DNA of 64,000 nucleotides, from positions 3,906,001 through 3,970,000 of the forward strand of contig NZ_LR134356.1 in the NCBI RefSeq assembly GCF_900637195.1, in the 5' to 3' direction. Source of the DNA: Mycolicibacterium aurum (GTDB taxonomy: Bacteria; Actinomycetota; Actinomycetes; Mycobacteriales; Mycobacteriaceae). Positions 32,682 to 41,603 of the stretch are shown here, piece after piece. Position 1 is the first letter of the stretch, and every line of letters starts with the position of its first letter. A program made the translations under genes and the position numbers. A model generated the notes under the pieces. The model saw nothing but the letters and a program-made list of their open reading frames with translations. It was not told the DNA's origin and searched no databases.

Positions 32682-33542
32682 ATGATCGAAGTGACGCTGC
32701 TCGGCACCGGAAGCCCCATCCCCGACGCCCGACGAGCCGGCCCGTCGACCCTGGTTCGAGCGGGCGGGCAGACATTCCTGGTGGACTGCGGCCGAGGCGT
32801 TCTGCAACGCGCGGCGGCCATCGGCGTCGGCGCCAACAACATCAGCGCGCTGCTGCTCACCCATCTGCACAGCGACCACATCGCCGACCTGGGCGACGTG
32901 ATCATTACGCGGTGGGTGTCGAACTTCGCCCCCGACCTGCCACCGTTGCCGATCATCGGGCCGCCCGGCACCGCCGAAGTCGTCGAGAACACGCTCAAAG
33001 CCTTCAACTTCGACATCGGGTATCGGATCGCGCACCACGCCGACCTGACGACGCCCCCGCCGGTCGAGGTCGAAGAGGTGACCGAGGGGGTGGTGTGGGG
33101 CCGCGACGAGGTCCAGATCCGCGTCGGGCCGACCGATCACCGGCCCGTGGCGCCCACCATCGGGTTCCGCATCGAACACAACGGCGCCTCGGTCGTGCTG
33201 GCCGGGGATTCCGTGCCGTGCCAGAGTCTTGACGAGTTGGCTTCGGGGGCAGGCGCATTGGTGCACACGGTGATTCGCAAGGATCTGATCGACGCATTGC
33301 CGTTGCAGCGGATCCGCGACATCTGCGACTACCACTCCTCAGTCGAGCAGGCCGCCGAAACCGCAACACGGGCCGGCGTCGGCATCCTGATCCTCACCCA
33401 CTACGTGCCGGCGATGCAGCCCGGGCAGGAGGAGGACTGGCGAGCGCTGGCCGCGTCGCGGTTCGACCGCCAGATCGAACTCGGCGATGACCTGCTCCGG
33501 GTGGAAGTGCACCCCGGCGTGTGCGCTAAGCCAGCCGGGTGA
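32682..33542 (+). CDS. RNase Z-like metallo-beta-lactamase-fold protein (Rv2407 homologue)
   Basis: A 286-residue protein with the metallo-beta-lactamase signature THLHSDH (His61, His63, Asp65, His66) and N-terminal VTLLGTGSPIPDARRAGPSTLV, as in ribonuclease Z. Downstream ligands lie in VLAGDS and ILTHYVP. The long exosite arm of tRNase Z is not obvious, so tRNA 3'-end processing is likely but another hydrolase or arylsulfatase-like activity remains possible. Its 3' end overlaps the convergent transglutaminase gene by 17 bases. Confidence 0.85.
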   Translation: MIEVTLLGTGSPIPDARRAGPSTLVRAGGQTFLVDCGRGVLQRAAAIGVGANNISALLLTHLHSDHIADLGDVIITRWVSNFAPDLPPLPIIGPPGTAEVVENTLKAFNFDIGYRIAHHADLTTPPPVEVEEVTEGVVWGRDEVQIRVGPTDHRPVAPTIGFRIEHNGASVVLAGDSVPCQSLDELASGAGALVHTVIRKDLIDALPLQRIRDICDYHSSVEQAAETATRAGVGILILTHYVPAMQPGQEEDWRALAASRFDRQIELGDDLLRVEVHPGVCAKPAG

Positions 33543-34365
33543 TCTCCACGACCACGTCGAGGTCGGTCGACCCTTCGCCCGAGTAGATCCCCTTCAACGG
33601 CGTCACGTCCGAATAGTCGCGGCCGACGCCGACGCTGATGTACTGCTCGTTGATCTCTTTGTCGTTGGTGGGGTCGTAGTGCCACCACTCCCCCGTCCAC
33701 GCCTGAATCCACGCATGGCTCTGCCCGTCGACGGTGTCGCCCAGCTTGGCGTTGCGCTTCGGGTGCAAATAGCCCGACACATACCGTGACGGAATCCCCA
33801 TGCCCCGCAACAACATCAACGTCAGATGCGCAAAATCCTGGCACACGCCCTTGCCCTCGCGCAGTGCGTCGACCCCCGAGGTGTGCACGCCCGTGGTGCC
33901 CGGCACGTACTGCAGCTCGGCCTGCACCCACCGCGCCGCCTCGATGACCGCCTCAGCGGGTTCGTGGTACTTGGCGATGCGTCGGCCCACCCGTTCGATC
34001 CGCTTGCTGGCAGGCACATAGTGCGTCGGGGCCAGCATCTCGTCGTACTTGTCGATCACCGCCTCGCTCGCGAGATCCTCCCAACTCACCGTGATCTTCG
34101 GCGCTTCAGGCTTGTCGGTCTCCACCACCGACGAGGCCGTCACCTCGAGTTCGGTGTGCGGGGCGTGCAGGTCGAACGCCGTCACCGCGGTACCCCAGTA
34201 GTCCACGTAGCGGTATGACCTTGTGGCAGGGATGGTCTCGACCCGATTCAGGATGACGTTCTGCCTGGAGTCTGACCGGGGGGTCAGCCGTGCCTCGTTG
34301 AATGACGCCGTCACCGGGGACTTGTAGGCATAGCCCGTGGCATGGATGACACGCATACGCCACAT
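33526..34365 (-). CDS. transglutaminase-like protease-fold protein (Rv2409c homologue)
   Basis: A 279-residue protein with an N-terminal bacterial transglutaminase beta domain (about 1-80) and a transglutaminase/papain-like core. The catalytic Cys is in REGKGVCQDFAHLTL, the His in GQSHAWIQAW and the Asp in HYDPTND. It is last in a three-gene run with the alpha-E (4-base gap) and ATP-grasp genes. The trio is conserved across many bacteria and is predicted to make and process a peptide or amidated product, but no reaction is proven for the mycobacterial set. Confidence 0.9.
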   Translation of the reverse strand: MWRMRVIHATGYAYKSPVTASFNEARLTPRSDSRQNVILNRVETIPATRSYRYVDYWGTAVTAFDLHAPHTELEVTASSVVETDKPEAPKITVSWEDLASEAVIDKYDEMLAPTHYVPASKRIERVGRRIAKYHEPAEAVIEAARWVQAELQYVPGTTGVHTSGVDALREGKGVCQDFAHLTLMLLRGMGIPSRYVSGYLHPKRNAKLGDTVDGQSHAWIQAWTGEWWHYDPTNDKEINEQYISVGVGRDYSDVTPLKGIYSGEGSTDLDVVVEITRLA

Positions 34366-34368
34366 ATC

Positions 34369-35349
34369 TCAGACCTCGCCTTCCTCGATCACCAGCGAAC
34401 CGTTGCGGCCCGCATCCGTCCACGCCACCCACGGTGCCGAATGGAAGTACTCCACCGCCAACGCCTCGCCCACCTCCGCACACGTCGACTGAATGTTGGC
34501 CAGACGTTCCTCCAGCGATTCCAGTAGGACGCCCTGAGGCAGGAATTCCAGCTCGCTGCGCGCACGACCGAGCAGACGCTGCGCCTCGGCCGTGGCACCC
34601 ACACGGTTGAGCCTCCGCTTGTGCAATTCATCGAGGCTGTGCTCGGCCAGCCGCAGCGAGTACATCACCGAACGCGGAAAGAGCCTGTCCAGCAACATGA
34701 ACTCGACAACCCGGCCCGCATCGAGCACGCCCCGGTAAGTGCGCAGATAGGTGTCATGCGCGCCCGCGGACCGCAACACGGTCACCCACGCCGGCGACGA
34801 GCCACTGTCGCCGACCCGCGACAGCAGCAGCCGCACCGTCATGTCGACACGTTCGATGGCGCGGCCGAGCACCATGAACCGGTAACCGTCATCCCGGGAC
34901 AGGGTCGAGTCGGCAAGCCCGGCGAACATCGCGGCACGGCCCTCCACATAGGACAGGAACTCGTGCGGACCGAGGCGTCGTGCCGCACGTTCCCGCTCGG
35001 CCAGCGCGTTGTAGGTGGTGTTGAGGCACTCCCAGATCTCGGTGGACGTGACTTCGCGTGCACCGCGGGCATTTTCGCGGGCCGAGGAAATCGCCTCCAC
35101 GATGGAACACCCGCCGTCGGTGTCCCGGCTGAACGCCACCAGGTCCGTCAGCGACCACAGGTCCAGGGCCGTCTCCGGCGCATCGATGCCCAGCACCCTG
35201 AGCAGCGTCCTCGACGCGTGGTCGGGATCGACGCTGGAATCCTCCAGCAGCTGGTGCACCGTCACGTCGAGGATGCGGGCCGTGTCGTCGGCCCGTTCGA
35301 CATAGCGGCCGATCCAGTACAGCGATTCGGCGTTGCGCGCCAACATCAT
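34369..35349 (-). CDS. alpha-E domain protein (Rv2410c homologue)
   Basis: A 326-residue all-helical protein of the alpha-E (DUF403) family. The N-terminal MLARNAESLYWIGRYVERADDTARILDV is the family signature. It always accompanies a circularly permuted ATP-grasp protein and a transglutaminase-like protein, as here: ATP-grasp 25 bases upstream, transglutaminase 3 bases downstream. It is probably a structural or substrate-presenting partner in ATP-dependent ligation. Enzymatic activity unknown. Confidence 0.9.
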   Translation of the reverse strand: MMLARNAESLYWIGRYVERADDTARILDVTVHQLLEDSSVDPDHASRTLLRVLGIDAPETALDLWSLTDLVAFSRDTDGGCSIVEAISSARENARGAREVTSTEIWECLNTTYNALAERERAARRLGPHEFLSYVEGRAAMFAGLADSTLSRDDGYRFMVLGRAIERVDMTVRLLLSRVGDSGSSPAWVTVLRSAGAHDTYLRTYRGVLDAGRVVEFMLLDRLFPRSVMYSLRLAEHSLDELHKRRLNRVGATAEAQRLLGRARSELEFLPQGVLLESLEERLANIQSTCAEVGEALAVEYFHSAPWVAWTDAGRNGSLVIEEGEV

Positions 35350-35374
35350 TTACTCCTCTTCGCGCGAGGGGCCA

Positions 35375-37048
35375 TCAGTCGTCCACCGCTTGTTGCTGCT
35401 GTTGCTGTTCTTCCTGACGGTTGGCCTGGGACTGTTGCTGCTGAGATGAGGACCCGTCGCCGTTCTTCTCGACCTTGGAATTCTTCGCAGCTGCCCGGGG
35501 TAGTGCACGGACCACCTCGGCGGCGGCCAGCTCGCGATCGGCCACCGAGGTGCGCGACGCGAGAACCCAGGTGTCCTTCGACCCGCCGCCCTGGCTGGAG
35601 TTCACCACCAGCGAGCCTTCCGGCAGCGCCACCCGCGTCAGCCCGCCCGGCAGCACCCAGACATCATCGCCGTCATTGACCGCGAACGGCCGCAGATCCA
35701 CATGGCGCGGTGACAGTTCGTCACCGATCTGGGTAGGCACGGTCGACAACTGCACCACCGGCTGCGCGATCCAGCCGCGCGGGTCAGCGCGAATCTTCTT
35801 CGTGATCGCCGCGAGTTCCTTCTCGTTGGCGTCCGGTCCGAACACGATGCCGTAGCCGCCCGAGCCTTCGACCGGTTTGATGACCAGCTCGTCGACGCGG
35901 TCGAGGACCTCTTCCCGCTCCTCGTCGAGCCAGCACCGGAAGGTGTCGACGTTGGCCAGCAGCGGTTTCTCACCGAGGTAGTACTCGATGATGGTCGGCA
36001 CATAGGTGTAGACGAGCTTGTCGTCGCCGACGCCGTTGCCCACGGCGCTGGAGATGACGACGTTGCCGGCGCGCGCGGCGTTGAGGACTCCCGCCACGCC
36101 GAGCACCGAGTCGGGCTTGAACTGCATCGGATCGAGGAAATCGTCGTCGATGCGCCGGTAGATGACGTCGACCTGACGCTCGCCCTCGGTGGTGCGCATG
36201 TAGACGGTGTTGTCGCGGCAGAACAGGTCACGGCCCTCGACCAGCTCCACGCCCATCTGGCGGGCCAGCAGCGAATGCTCGAAGTAGGCGGAGTTGTAGA
36301 CACCGGGGGTCAAGACCACGACCGTCGGATCGGCGACGTTGTTGGCCGCCGCGTTGCGCAGCGCCCGCAACAGATGCGACGAGTAGTCACCGACCGCGCG
36401 CACCCGGTGTGTCGCGAACAGGTTCGGGAACACCCGGGCCATGGTGCGCCGGTTCTCCATCACGTAGGAGACGCCCGACGGGGACCGAAGGTTGTCCTCG
36501 AGCACTCGGAAGTTGCCCTGCCCGTCGCGCACCAGGTCGATGCCTGCGACGTGGATGCGCACCCCGTTGGGCGGCACGATGCCGACCGCCTCGCGGTGGA
36601 AATGCTCGCACGAGGTGATCAGTCGCCGGGGAATGACACCGTCACGCAGGATCTCCTGCTCGCCGTAGATGTCGTCGAGGTACATCTCCAGCGCCTGCAC
36701 CCGCTGCCGGATGCCCCGCTCCAGCCGGGTCCACTCGGCGGCCGAGATGACCCTGGGGACCAGATCCAGGGGGAACGGACGTTCCTGCCCCGACAGCGAG
36801 AAGGTGATGCCCTGATCGATGAAGGCGCGACCGAGCGCATCGGAGCGCGCCTCCAGCTCCGACACATCGGAGGGGCCGAGCTCTTTGTGGATGCCCTTGT
36901 AGGGGCCGCGAACATTGCCATGGGCGTCGAACATCTCGTCGAAAGCCTGAGCGTAGGACCCTAGCGAGTTGTAACCACCGAAGATTCCGTCGTGCTTCTT
37001 TGCCGCCTTCGCGGAGGAACGTACGGTTCGTACGGATTCGGTCGCCAA
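35375..37048 (-). CDS. circularly permuted ATP-grasp protein (Rv2411c homologue)
   Basis: A protein of about 557 residues of the CP_ATPgrasp type 2 family. The N-terminal FGGYNSLGSYAQAFDEMFD, FRVLEDNLRSPSGVSYVMENRR and VVLTPGVYNSAYFEHSLLAR are family hallmarks, and KPVEGSGGYGIVFGPDA is the ATP-binding loop. It should activate a carboxylate with ATP and join it to an amine. The C-terminal tail of about 35 residues is glutamine-rich and low in complexity. TTG 37048 has AGGGG four to eight bases upstream; ATG 37078 is an alternative. First gene of the three-gene set. Confidence 0.9.
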   Translation of the reverse strand: MATESVRTVRSSAKAAKKHDGIFGGYNSLGSYAQAFDEMFDAHGNVRGPYKGIHKELGPSDVSELEARSDALGRAFIDQGITFSLSGQERPFPLDLVPRVISAAEWTRLERGIRQRVQALEMYLDDIYGEQEILRDGVIPRRLITSCEHFHREAVGIVPPNGVRIHVAGIDLVRDGQGNFRVLEDNLRSPSGVSYVMENRRTMARVFPNLFATHRVRAVGDYSSHLLRALRNAAANNVADPTVVVLTPGVYNSAYFEHSLLARQMGVELVEGRDLFCRDNTVYMRTTEGERQVDVIYRRIDDDFLDPMQFKPDSVLGVAGVLNAARAGNVVISSAVGNGVGDDKLVYTYVPTIIEYYLGEKPLLANVDTFRCWLDEEREEVLDRVDELVIKPVEGSGGYGIVFGPDANEKELAAITKKIRADPRGWIAQPVVQLSTVPTQIGDELSPRHVDLRPFAVNDGDDVWVLPGGLTRVALPEGSLVVNSSQGGGSKDTWVLASRTSVADRELAAAEVVRALPRAAAKNSKVEKNGDGSSSQQQQSQANRQEEQQQQQQAVDD

Positions 37049-37248
37049 GATGTCCCCTACTCTTCCTCGGGCGCACATTGCGCGGGCGTACGCATGTCAT
37101 GCTGCAGCATTCCGGCCATTTCGGCAGGCCGGTAGGTCTCACTTTGGGACATTTACCCGCTCGCTGGTAACCTGAACAGTCGCTGCCGCCCGTGCGCGGC
37201 GCCCACAGACTCAAGTAACTCCAGTCGACGTTTAGAAGGAATACACGC

Positions 37249-37509
37249 GTGGCCAACATCAAGTCGCAGCAGAAGCGGATCCTCACCAACGAGCGCCGCA
37301 GGGTGCGCAACAAGTCGGTGAAGTCGTCGCTGCACACGGCGGTCCGCGGATTCCGGGAGGCCATCGAGGCCGGCGACAAGGACAAGGCGGGCGAGCTGCT
37401 GGTCTCCACCAGCCGCAAGCTGGACAAAGCCGCCAGCAAGGGCGTCATTCACAAGAACCAGGCCGCCAACCGCAAGTCGGCGCTGGCCAAGGCCCTGCAC
37501 AAGATCTGA
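37249..37509 (+). CDS. rpsT: 30S ribosomal protein S20
   Basis: An 86-residue lysine- and arginine-rich protein. ANIKSQQKRILTNERRRVRNKSVKS is the bS20 signature, and the helical RKLDKAASKGVIHKNQAANRKS follows. It binds 16S rRNA early in 30S assembly. It starts with GTG, with GAAGGAA about ten bases upstream. The 170 bases before it hold its promoter and that of the divergent ATP-grasp gene. A strong hairpin terminator follows. Confidence 0.97.
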   Translation: MANIKSQQKRILTNERRRVRNKSVKSSLHTAVRGFREAIEAGDKDKAGELLVSTSRKLDKAASKGVIHKNQAANRKSALAKALHKI

Positions 37510-37516
37510 GTCTGTC

Positions 37517-37543
37517 CTGGCCGCCGCGCTAGTCGGCGGCCAG
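37517..37543. terminator. rpsT terminator hairpin
   Basis: CTGGCCGCCG (37517-37526) and CGGCGGCCAG (37534-37543) form a perfect 10-bp stem with a 7-base loop, starting seven bases after the rpsT stop. No T-run is present, as is common for mycobacterial terminators. Confidence 0.7.
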
Positions 37544-37598
37544 ATCCGTGCCATCAGTCGGTGGCCAGCTCCGTACCATCAGTCGCTGGCCAGCTCCG
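37538..37598. repeat. 25-bp tandem repeat duplicating the holA 3' end
   Basis: GGCCAGCTCCGTACCATCAGTCG (37563-37585) matches 37538-37560 at 21 of 23 positions, and a third partial copy (37588-37598) lies inside holA. The period is 25 bp. On the minus strand each copy carries a TGA stop equivalent to the holA stop. The first copy overlaps the 3' arm of the rpsT terminator. Confidence 0.8.
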
Positions 37599-38538
37599 CG
37601 ACCCGACGGACCGCTCTCTCCACCGCGTAGTCCGGGTCCGCCGCCGCTCCTTTGACGTCGGCGTTGAGCGCCGCCACCAGCTGCAGCGCAGCGGCCACCG
37701 AATCCCGCGACCAGCGCCGCGCCTGCTTCTGCGCCTTCTGCACCCGCCACGGCGGCATGCCCAGCTCGCCCGCCAACCGGTACGGATCTCCGGACAGCGG
37801 CGCCACCCGCGCAATGGTGTGCACCGCCTCCGCCAGCGCATCGGCAAGCACCACCAGCGGTTCGCCTGCCATCATCGCCCAGCGCAACGACTCCGCCGCA
37901 CCCGCGACGTCGCCGGTGACCGCCTTGTCGGCGATGTCGAAGCCCTTCACCTCGGCCCGGCCGGAGTGATAGCGACGGACTGCCGCCGCGTCCACCGAGC
38001 CGCCGGTGTCGGCCACCAGCTGCGAGCACGCCGACGCCAGCTCCCGGATGTCGGAACCCACGGCGTCGAGCACCGCGGTGACCGTCGCCTCGTCGACCTT
38101 CACCCGCAACGACCGGAATTCCTTGCGGACGAAATCGGCGCGCTCGGCTGCCTTGGCGATCCGCGCACACGGGTGCACCTCGGCACCCAGCTTCTTGAGG
38201 TGGTCGGCCAGCGCCTTGGCGCGGCCGCCGCCGGAGTGGATGACTACGAGCAGCGTGCCGTCGGGAAGATCGGCGGCCGCCGACTGGATCAGCGCCACCG
38301 CATCTTTACCTGCGTCGGCCGCCGATTCGAGGACCACCACCCGCTCGTCGGCGAACAGCGACGGGCTCAGCAGCTCGGCGAGTTCGCTGACACTGACCTC
38401 GCCGGCACGGAGCCGGTCCACGGGCACATCGCTGGTGCCTGCCGAGGCGCGTGCCGTGCGCAGCACGTCGGCCACGGCACGCTCGACCAGTAGCTCCTCG
38501 TCACCCAGGATCAGGTGCAGACCCGTCGCTTGACTCAC
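37579..38538 (-). CDS. holA: DNA polymerase III delta subunit (clamp loader)
   Basis: A 319-residue protein of the HolA family. The N-terminal LHLILGDEELLVERAVADVLR and the central LLVVIHSGGGRAKALADHLKK are typical. It opens the sliding clamp as part of the clamp loader. It lies downstream of comEC and starts four bases inside its stop (ATGA overlap on the minus strand), so comEA-comEC-holA forms one operon, as in M. tuberculosis. The gene's last codons are the source of the tandem repeat at 37538-37598. Confidence 0.92.
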   Translation of the reverse strand: MSQATGLHLILGDEELLVERAVADVLRTARASAGTSDVPVDRLRAGEVSVSELAELLSPSLFADERVVVLESAADAGKDAVALIQSAAADLPDGTLLVVIHSGGGRAKALADHLKKLGAEVHPCARIAKAAERADFVRKEFRSLRVKVDEATVTAVLDAVGSDIRELASACSQLVADTGGSVDAAAVRRYHSGRAEVKGFDIADKAVTGDVAGAAESLRWAMMAGEPLVVLADALAEAVHTIARVAPLSGDPYRLAGELGMPPWRVQKAQKQARRWSRDSVAAALQLVAALNADVKGAAADPDYAVERAVRRVAELASD

Positions 38539-39998
38539 CGCACGATCGTGTCACGTCGCGACGACACCGCCCAATGCCACACCGCCGCAACGACCAGCGC
38601 ACCGACACTTACCGTCAGCACCCCGACAGGACCCGACGGCACGGCAACAGACGCTGCGGGCATCCGCGCGGCCCAGCGGGCCACCGTCAGCAGCCACCAC
38701 ACCTCCGGTCCGGTGAAACGGATCAGCACCTGGGCACCCGCCGGCCAGAGCGCGCACAGCGCGGCCGCCGCGGTTCCGATCACCGTGATCGGCGGGATCA
38801 CCGGCGCGACGACCAGATTGGCGACGACCGCCACCACGCTCACCGATCCCGAGATGGCCGCCACCAGCGGTGCCGTGACCAACTGCGCCGCCACTGCCAC
38901 GCTCACCGCGGCCGCGAGCGGACGGGGCCAGCCCCGATCGGCGAGCCGCCGAGACCAGACCGGAGCCACCACGATCAACGCTGCGGTGGCCGACACCGAC
39001 AGTGCGAAACCGGCGTCGACGGCGAGCTCGGGCGCTCCGATCATCAGTGCGATCACCGTCGCCGACAACGCGGGCAGCGCCTGCCGCCGACGGTGCGACA
39101 GCACGGCGAGCAGCGTGATCGCCCCCATCACCGCAGCCCGCAGAACGCTGGGTGACGGCTGCACCACCACGACGAACGCGATCAACGTCACCGCCGCCAG
39201 CCCGACGGCGGCCCGTGGTCCCACCAGCACCGCCGACAACAGCACTGCGCCGCACACAATCGTCACGTTCGCCCCCGAGACCGCGGTCAGATGAGTCAGG
39301 CCGGACTCGCGAAACTGTGCGGTCACCAGGGCGGGCACCGCCGACGTGTCGCCGAGGACCAGGGCGGGCAGCATCGCAGCCTGGTCCGTGGGCAACGCAA
39401 GCCGGGCGGCATCGGCGAACCGCGCGCGCAGGCGGTGGGCGGCCTGATGAATCGGGGCCGCCTCCCCGCTGACGGGCTCGCCGCGGGCCGAGAGGACAGC
39501 GACCGTCAGATCGCGCCGCGTCGGACGACTGATCTGGGCACGGAATGCCGCCGGCTGCCCGGCCGTGAGCCTGGTGTAGCCGGCCCCTGACGCGAAGACG
39601 ACGACGTCGCCCGACGATTCAGCACCGTCGAGCGCCACCAGGGAGCCACGGATCATCGTCCGGGCCCCGTCCAGAACCCGAGGCGTCTCCGCAGGGATCA
39701 CCGTCACCGCGGCAACGGTGCCGAAATGGCGGGTGATCGGGTGGTGCCGGGCCGCGTCGACCCGTACGGCGACGGCGGCGGCGAAGCAACCGCCGACGAG
39801 TGCGACCCCCGCCACGGCTGCCGCGAGCGCCCTGCGGTCGAGTGCGGTCCTGCCCTGGCGTGTCCCCCACCACGCCGCAGCGACGGTCGCGGCCACCGCG
39901 ACAGCGACCGTCGCCATGGCCGCGCCCACCGACCAGAAGATCCCCGCCGCGGTGACCGCCCAACAGGTCAGTGCCGCCGGGACCAGTCGCAGGTCCAC
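38535..39998 (-). CDS. comEC: ComEC/Rec2-family membrane protein
   Basis: A 487-residue polytopic protein with the Competence domain (LTHLTAVSGANVTIVCGAVLLSAVLVG is the conserved core) and about ten membrane segments. In competent bacteria ComEC forms the DNA-uptake channel. There is no C-terminal metallo-beta-lactamase domain: the protein ends right after the last helices, as in other mycobacteria. GTG 39998 is chosen; it lies four bases past the comEA stop. DNA uptake by mycobacteria through this protein has not been established to my knowledge. Confidence 0.9.
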   Translation of the reverse strand: MDLRLVPAALTCWAVTAAGIFWSVGAAMATVAVAVAATVAAAWWGTRQGRTALDRRALAAAVAGVALVGGCFAAAVAVRVDAARHHPITRHFGTVAAVTVIPAETPRVLDGARTMIRGSLVALDGAESSGDVVVFASGAGYTRLTAGQPAAFRAQISRPTRRDLTVAVLSARGEPVSGEAAPIHQAAHRLRARFADAARLALPTDQAAMLPALVLGDTSAVPALVTAQFRESGLTHLTAVSGANVTIVCGAVLLSAVLVGPRAAVGLAAVTLIAFVVVVQPSPSVLRAAVMGAITLLAVLSHRRRQALPALSATVIALMIGAPELAVDAGFALSVSATAALIVVAPVWSRRLADRGWPRPLAAAVSVAVAAQLVTAPLVAAISGSVSVVAVVANLVVAPVIPPITVIGTAAAALCALWPAGAQVLIRFTGPEVWWLLTVARWAARMPAASVAVPSGPVGVLTVSVGALVVAAVWHWAVSSRRDTIVR

Positions 39999-40002
39999 AC
40001 CC

Positions 40003-40812
40003 TCACACCCGGACGAGGTCGCGCAGTTTGTCCAGCCGCGCCGGGCCGATGCCGTCGACATCCCCGAGTTGGTCCACGCTCTGGAACGGGCCGTTGGCGT
40101 CCCGCCACGCGATGATCGCCGCCGCGGTCACGGGTCCGATTCCGGGCAATGTGTCGAGCTGGTCGACAGTCGCTGCATTAAGGTCGATGAGACCCGTTGC
40201 AGCCGTGGGAGTCTCGGTTGGGTTGCCGGCGCTGCGCGGTTCGGCTTCCGACACGATGGAGCTACCCATTTCCGCGGGCTGTCCCGGCGGGGCATCGATA
40301 CCCACGACGATCTGTTCACCATCGGCGACCCGCCGCGCCATGTTCAGGCCGAGCACATCAGCCCCGTCGAGAGCTCCCCCTGCGGCGTCGAGCGCATCGG
40401 CGACCCGGGCGCCCGACACCAGAGTGACCAACCCCGGGGTGTGCACCAGTCCGACCACACTGACCACCACCGGATCGGCCGGCCCCGCCGGAACCGAACC
40501 GGCCGTAGGAGCCGCCGACGACACCATCTCCACCGGCGGGAGTTTGGCCGATACCACGGCCGGCGGGCTGTCCCGGATCAACGTCAGCACCGTCACCAGC
40601 ACGGCGACGGCACCGATGACGCCGAGCGCCACCACGCCCGCACGGCCCGGGTCGGCACGGATCTTCGACACCCAACCGGCCGGACCGCCCGACGTGGCGG
40701 CAGGCAGCCACCTCGACAGCGTGGTGTCGGGCGGATCCTCGCCGTCGGCATCGGCGTCGCCGTCACCTCCGAGGCGCCGGCGTAACCGCTCGGCGGATAG
40801 TTCGGTGGACAT
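40003..40812 (-). CDS. comEA: ComEA-family helix-hairpin-helix DNA-binding protein
   Basis: A 269-residue protein: an acidic N-terminal cytoplasmic part, one membrane helix near residues 60-80, a SLBB domain (VVVSVVGLVHTPGLVTLVSGARVADALDAAGG) and a C-terminal helix-hairpin-helix pair (IDLNAATVDQLDTLPGIGPVTAAAI, then LGDVDGIGPARLDKL). ComEA binds double-stranded DNA outside the membrane and feeds ComEC. ATG 40812 (MSTELSAERL) is preferred over a longer frame to 40914. Confidence 0.9.
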   Translation of the reverse strand: MSTELSAERLRRRLGGDGDADADGEDPPDTTLSRWLPAATSGGPAGWVSKIRADPGRAGVVALGVIGAVAVLVTVLTLIRDSPPAVVSAKLPPVEMVSSAAPTAGSVPAGPADPVVVSVVGLVHTPGLVTLVSGARVADALDAAGGALDGADVLGLNMARRVADGEQIVVGIDAPPGQPAEMGSSIVSEAEPRSAGNPTETPTAATGLIDLNAATVDQLDTLPGIGPVTAAAIIAWRDANGPFQSVDQLGDVDGIGPARLDKLRDLVRV

Positions 40813-40925
40813 GCGGCGACGGTAGGCGCGACCGCCGACCCTTCCCCGCCGAATCATGGCCGATCCCCGCCTCCTGGGGATGGACGAGGGGTTGGGGACA
40901 GAGGTGACTACCATTGCTCTCTGAT

Positions 40926-41603
40926 ATGAACCGTCGAGCCCCGATGATCGCAGGTATCGCGTTCGCGGTGCTCTACGCGACCGCCGTCCTGGTGCTGCCG
41001 GCCCTGCCCGGCAGCGATCCCGGAATCATCCGCGTCCAGGGCCTGCTCCTGGCGTTCGCCGCACTGGCGCTCGTGGTCGTCCTCGCGTTCGCCCGCGATG
41101 GGCTGACCGGTCCGCCTGCATACCTGTTCACGATCGGCTCGGCGCTGACCGTCGCCCAACTGTGCGCCGCGATCTGGTTCACCGCGGGCCCGGCACTTCG
41201 CCCGGGTCAGGTGACGGTGGGCACCGCCCTGGCCATCGAGGACATCGGCGCGATGTGGCTGCCCGTCGCCACGATTGCGCACATCCTGGTGGCAGTCCCG
41301 ATCCTGTTGAGCGCCAACGAGGGTCGCCTGCCGCGGTGGCTCGGCACGACGGCCGCGGTGTTCACGGTGGAGCAGCTGATCGAGACCATCACGATCATCG
41401 GCCCGGCGGGCAGCTTCATCTCCCCCGGCGGTCCGATGAACCACTACCTCGGCGGAACACTGACGGCGGCGTTCGTCGCTGCGCTCGGCCTCGCGCTGAC
41501 GCTGCCCGAGACAGAACGTGCGGCCGACGTCGTCGAGCAGGACACAGCTGAGCAGCCACCCGCCGAGGAGGCCTCGGTCACCAAGGGACAGCAGGGAGAC
41601 TGA
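40926..41603 (+). CDS. hypothetical membrane protein with six or more helices
   Basis: A 225-residue protein with about six or seven hydrophobic segments (starting IAGIAFAVLYATAVLVL) and an acidic C-terminal tail rich in Glu and Ala. No family is recognised. Its stop overlaps the start of an acyl-CoA dehydrogenase gene by one base (TGATG), so it is the first gene of a three-gene operon with the dehydrogenase pair. It could be a transporter or sensor for the lipid-like substrate, but there is no direct evidence. Confidence 0.7.
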   Translation: MNRRAPMIAGIAFAVLYATAVLVLPALPGSDPGIIRVQGLLLAFAALALVVVLAFARDGLTGPPAYLFTIGSALTVAQLCAAIWFTAGPALRPGQVTVGTALAIEDIGAMWLPVATIAHILVAVPILLSANEGRLPRWLGTTAAVFTVEQLIETITIIGPAGSFISPGGPMNHYLGGTLTAAFVAALGLALTLPETERAADVVEQDTAEQPPAEEASVTKGQQGD

